Origin: Bradyrhizobium sp. 186
GTDB taxonomy: Bacteria; Pseudomonadota; Alphaproteobacteria; Rhizobiales; Xanthobacteraceae
NCBI RefSeq assembly: GCF_023101685.1
Contig: NZ_CP082164.1
Span: 3,286,001 to 3,350,000 of the forward strand
DNA length: 64,000 nucleotides
Direction: 5' to 3'
Shown here: one piece after another, positions 63,628 to 64,000 of the stretch
Layout: each line of letters begins with the position of its first letter
Position numbering within the stretch: the first letter of the stretch is position 1
The notes under the pieces: generated by a model
What the model was told of the DNA's origin: nothing
The model's input: only the letters and a program-made list of their open reading frames with translations
The model's database searches: none
Translations under genes and position numbers: made by a program

Positions 63628-64000
63628 ATGTTGGCTAAAAACCCACGGCTTTCGAACGACGAGCAGATCAGTGCAATGCTTCTGCGCTACGAGATCGAAC
63701 AGTTCAACTCCGTCTACGCTTCGGCGCTCGACGACCAGCGCTTGGCCGATTGGGCAGAGATGTTCACGGAGGACGCGAGTTACGTTGTCCTCTCGCGCGA
63801 GAATGAGGACCGCGGTCATCCCGTCGGCCTGATCTACTGCGAAAACCGCGGCATGATACGAGACCGGGCGTTCGCGCTCAAGAAGACCGCGATGTTTGCA
63901 CCGCGCTATCTTCGTCATATGATCAGCAACGTCCAATTGACGGGCGAGGCCGACGGCGGGGGCATCCGCGCCCGTTCGAACTACCTTGTCCTTCAAGTAC
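63628..64000 (+). CDS. Ring-hydroxylating oxygenase beta subunit (3' truncated by window)
   Basis: 124 codons are visible from ATG 63628. The small-subunit fold (NTF2-like) is clear: LLRYEIEQFNSVYASALDD, LADWAEMFTEDASYVVLSRE and the conserved YLRHMISNVQLTGE followed by IRARSNYLVLQV. It starts 25 nt after the fusion gene stop and would pair with the alpha domain to make the alpha3-beta3 oxygenase. Its end lies beyond the window. Confidence 0.88.
   Translation, partial: MLAKNPRLSNDEQISAMLLRYEIEQFNSVYASALDDQRLADWAEMFTEDASYVVLSRENEDRGHPVGLIYCENRGMIRDRAFALKKTAMFAPRYLRHMISNVQLTGEADGGGIRARSNYLVLQV

Noticed and set aside
1..64000. CRISPR arrays, rRNA operons and tRNA genes
   Set aside because: I saw no regular spaced repeats, no rRNA-like conserved segments and no cloverleaf sequences while reading both strands; weak tRNA candidates cannot be excluded without a covariance search.

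Overview
The window reads as chromosomal DNA of a Bradyrhizobium-like alphaproteobacterium. It has high GC, dense operons, aromatic-CoA catabolism, FixK/FNR-type boxes (TTGA-N6-TCAA), rhizobial BioR boxes and many orphan solute-binding proteins. The left part (about 1-34.9 kb) is orderly and gene-dense. The right part (about 35-64 kb) is an island-like mosaic of intact operons, insertion sequences and gene fragments. No nod, nif or fix structural gene is present, so calling it a symbiosis island is inference.

0-9.8 kb: a CoA-dependent aromatic degradation cluster of the 2-aminobenzoyl-CoA/salicylyl-CoA type. It holds an SDR, an enoyl-CoA hydratase, a monooxygenase/reductase fusion, a second flavin monooxygenase, a cupin, a solute-binding protein, a MarR regulator, an aryl-CoA ligase and a RidA protein. 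A shared near-palindrome (ATTTTAAGCCTAAAAT and variants) lies before the key transcription units and is probably the MarR operator. 9.8-23.2 kb: a putative microoxic regulon. Seven TTGA-N6-TCAA boxes sit in the promoter regions of a CBS/BON protein (frameshifted), an APH-AAA protein with CHAD, a universal stress protein with an ADP-forming acyl-CoA synthetase/GNAT protein, small envelope proteins, a compact Mla/MCE lipid transporter, a four-Cys FNR protein and an unlisted 45-aa membrane protein. A second CRP-type regulator follows. 23.2-34.9 kb: a cyclase-family hydrolase, a TRAP transporter operon with an SDR, two orphan binding proteins, a molybdopterin oxidoreductase, a caspase-like protein lacking both catalytic residues, and an enoyl-CoA hydratase.

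35-37.9 kb: breakpoint mosaic (integrase fragment, trbI fragment with DUF2274 and LysR, MutS-like fragment, LysR fragment). 38-44.8 kb: a branched-chain-type ABC transporter operon that also encodes a GH88-like protein and an ABM-domain protein, divergent from a MarR gene across a perfect 12-bp inverted repeat. 44.8-51.2 kb: fragments of lrp, an indolepyruvate oxidoreductase gene and an azoreductase gene, then a LysR/P450/ferredoxin unit whose reductase gene is cut off by a decayed pabB, itself split by an IS1182-like element. 51.4-57.7 kb: bioR and a bioB-panD-bioF-bioD-bioA-panB vitamin cluster with BioR boxes. 58-59.9 kb: two tandem IS5-family copies. 60.7-64 kb: a Rieske ferredoxin, an FAD ferredoxin reductase and a ring-hydroxylating oxygenase large subunit fused in one reading frame, followed by the small-subunit gene, which runs off the window. 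This fusion is the most unusual gene seen here.
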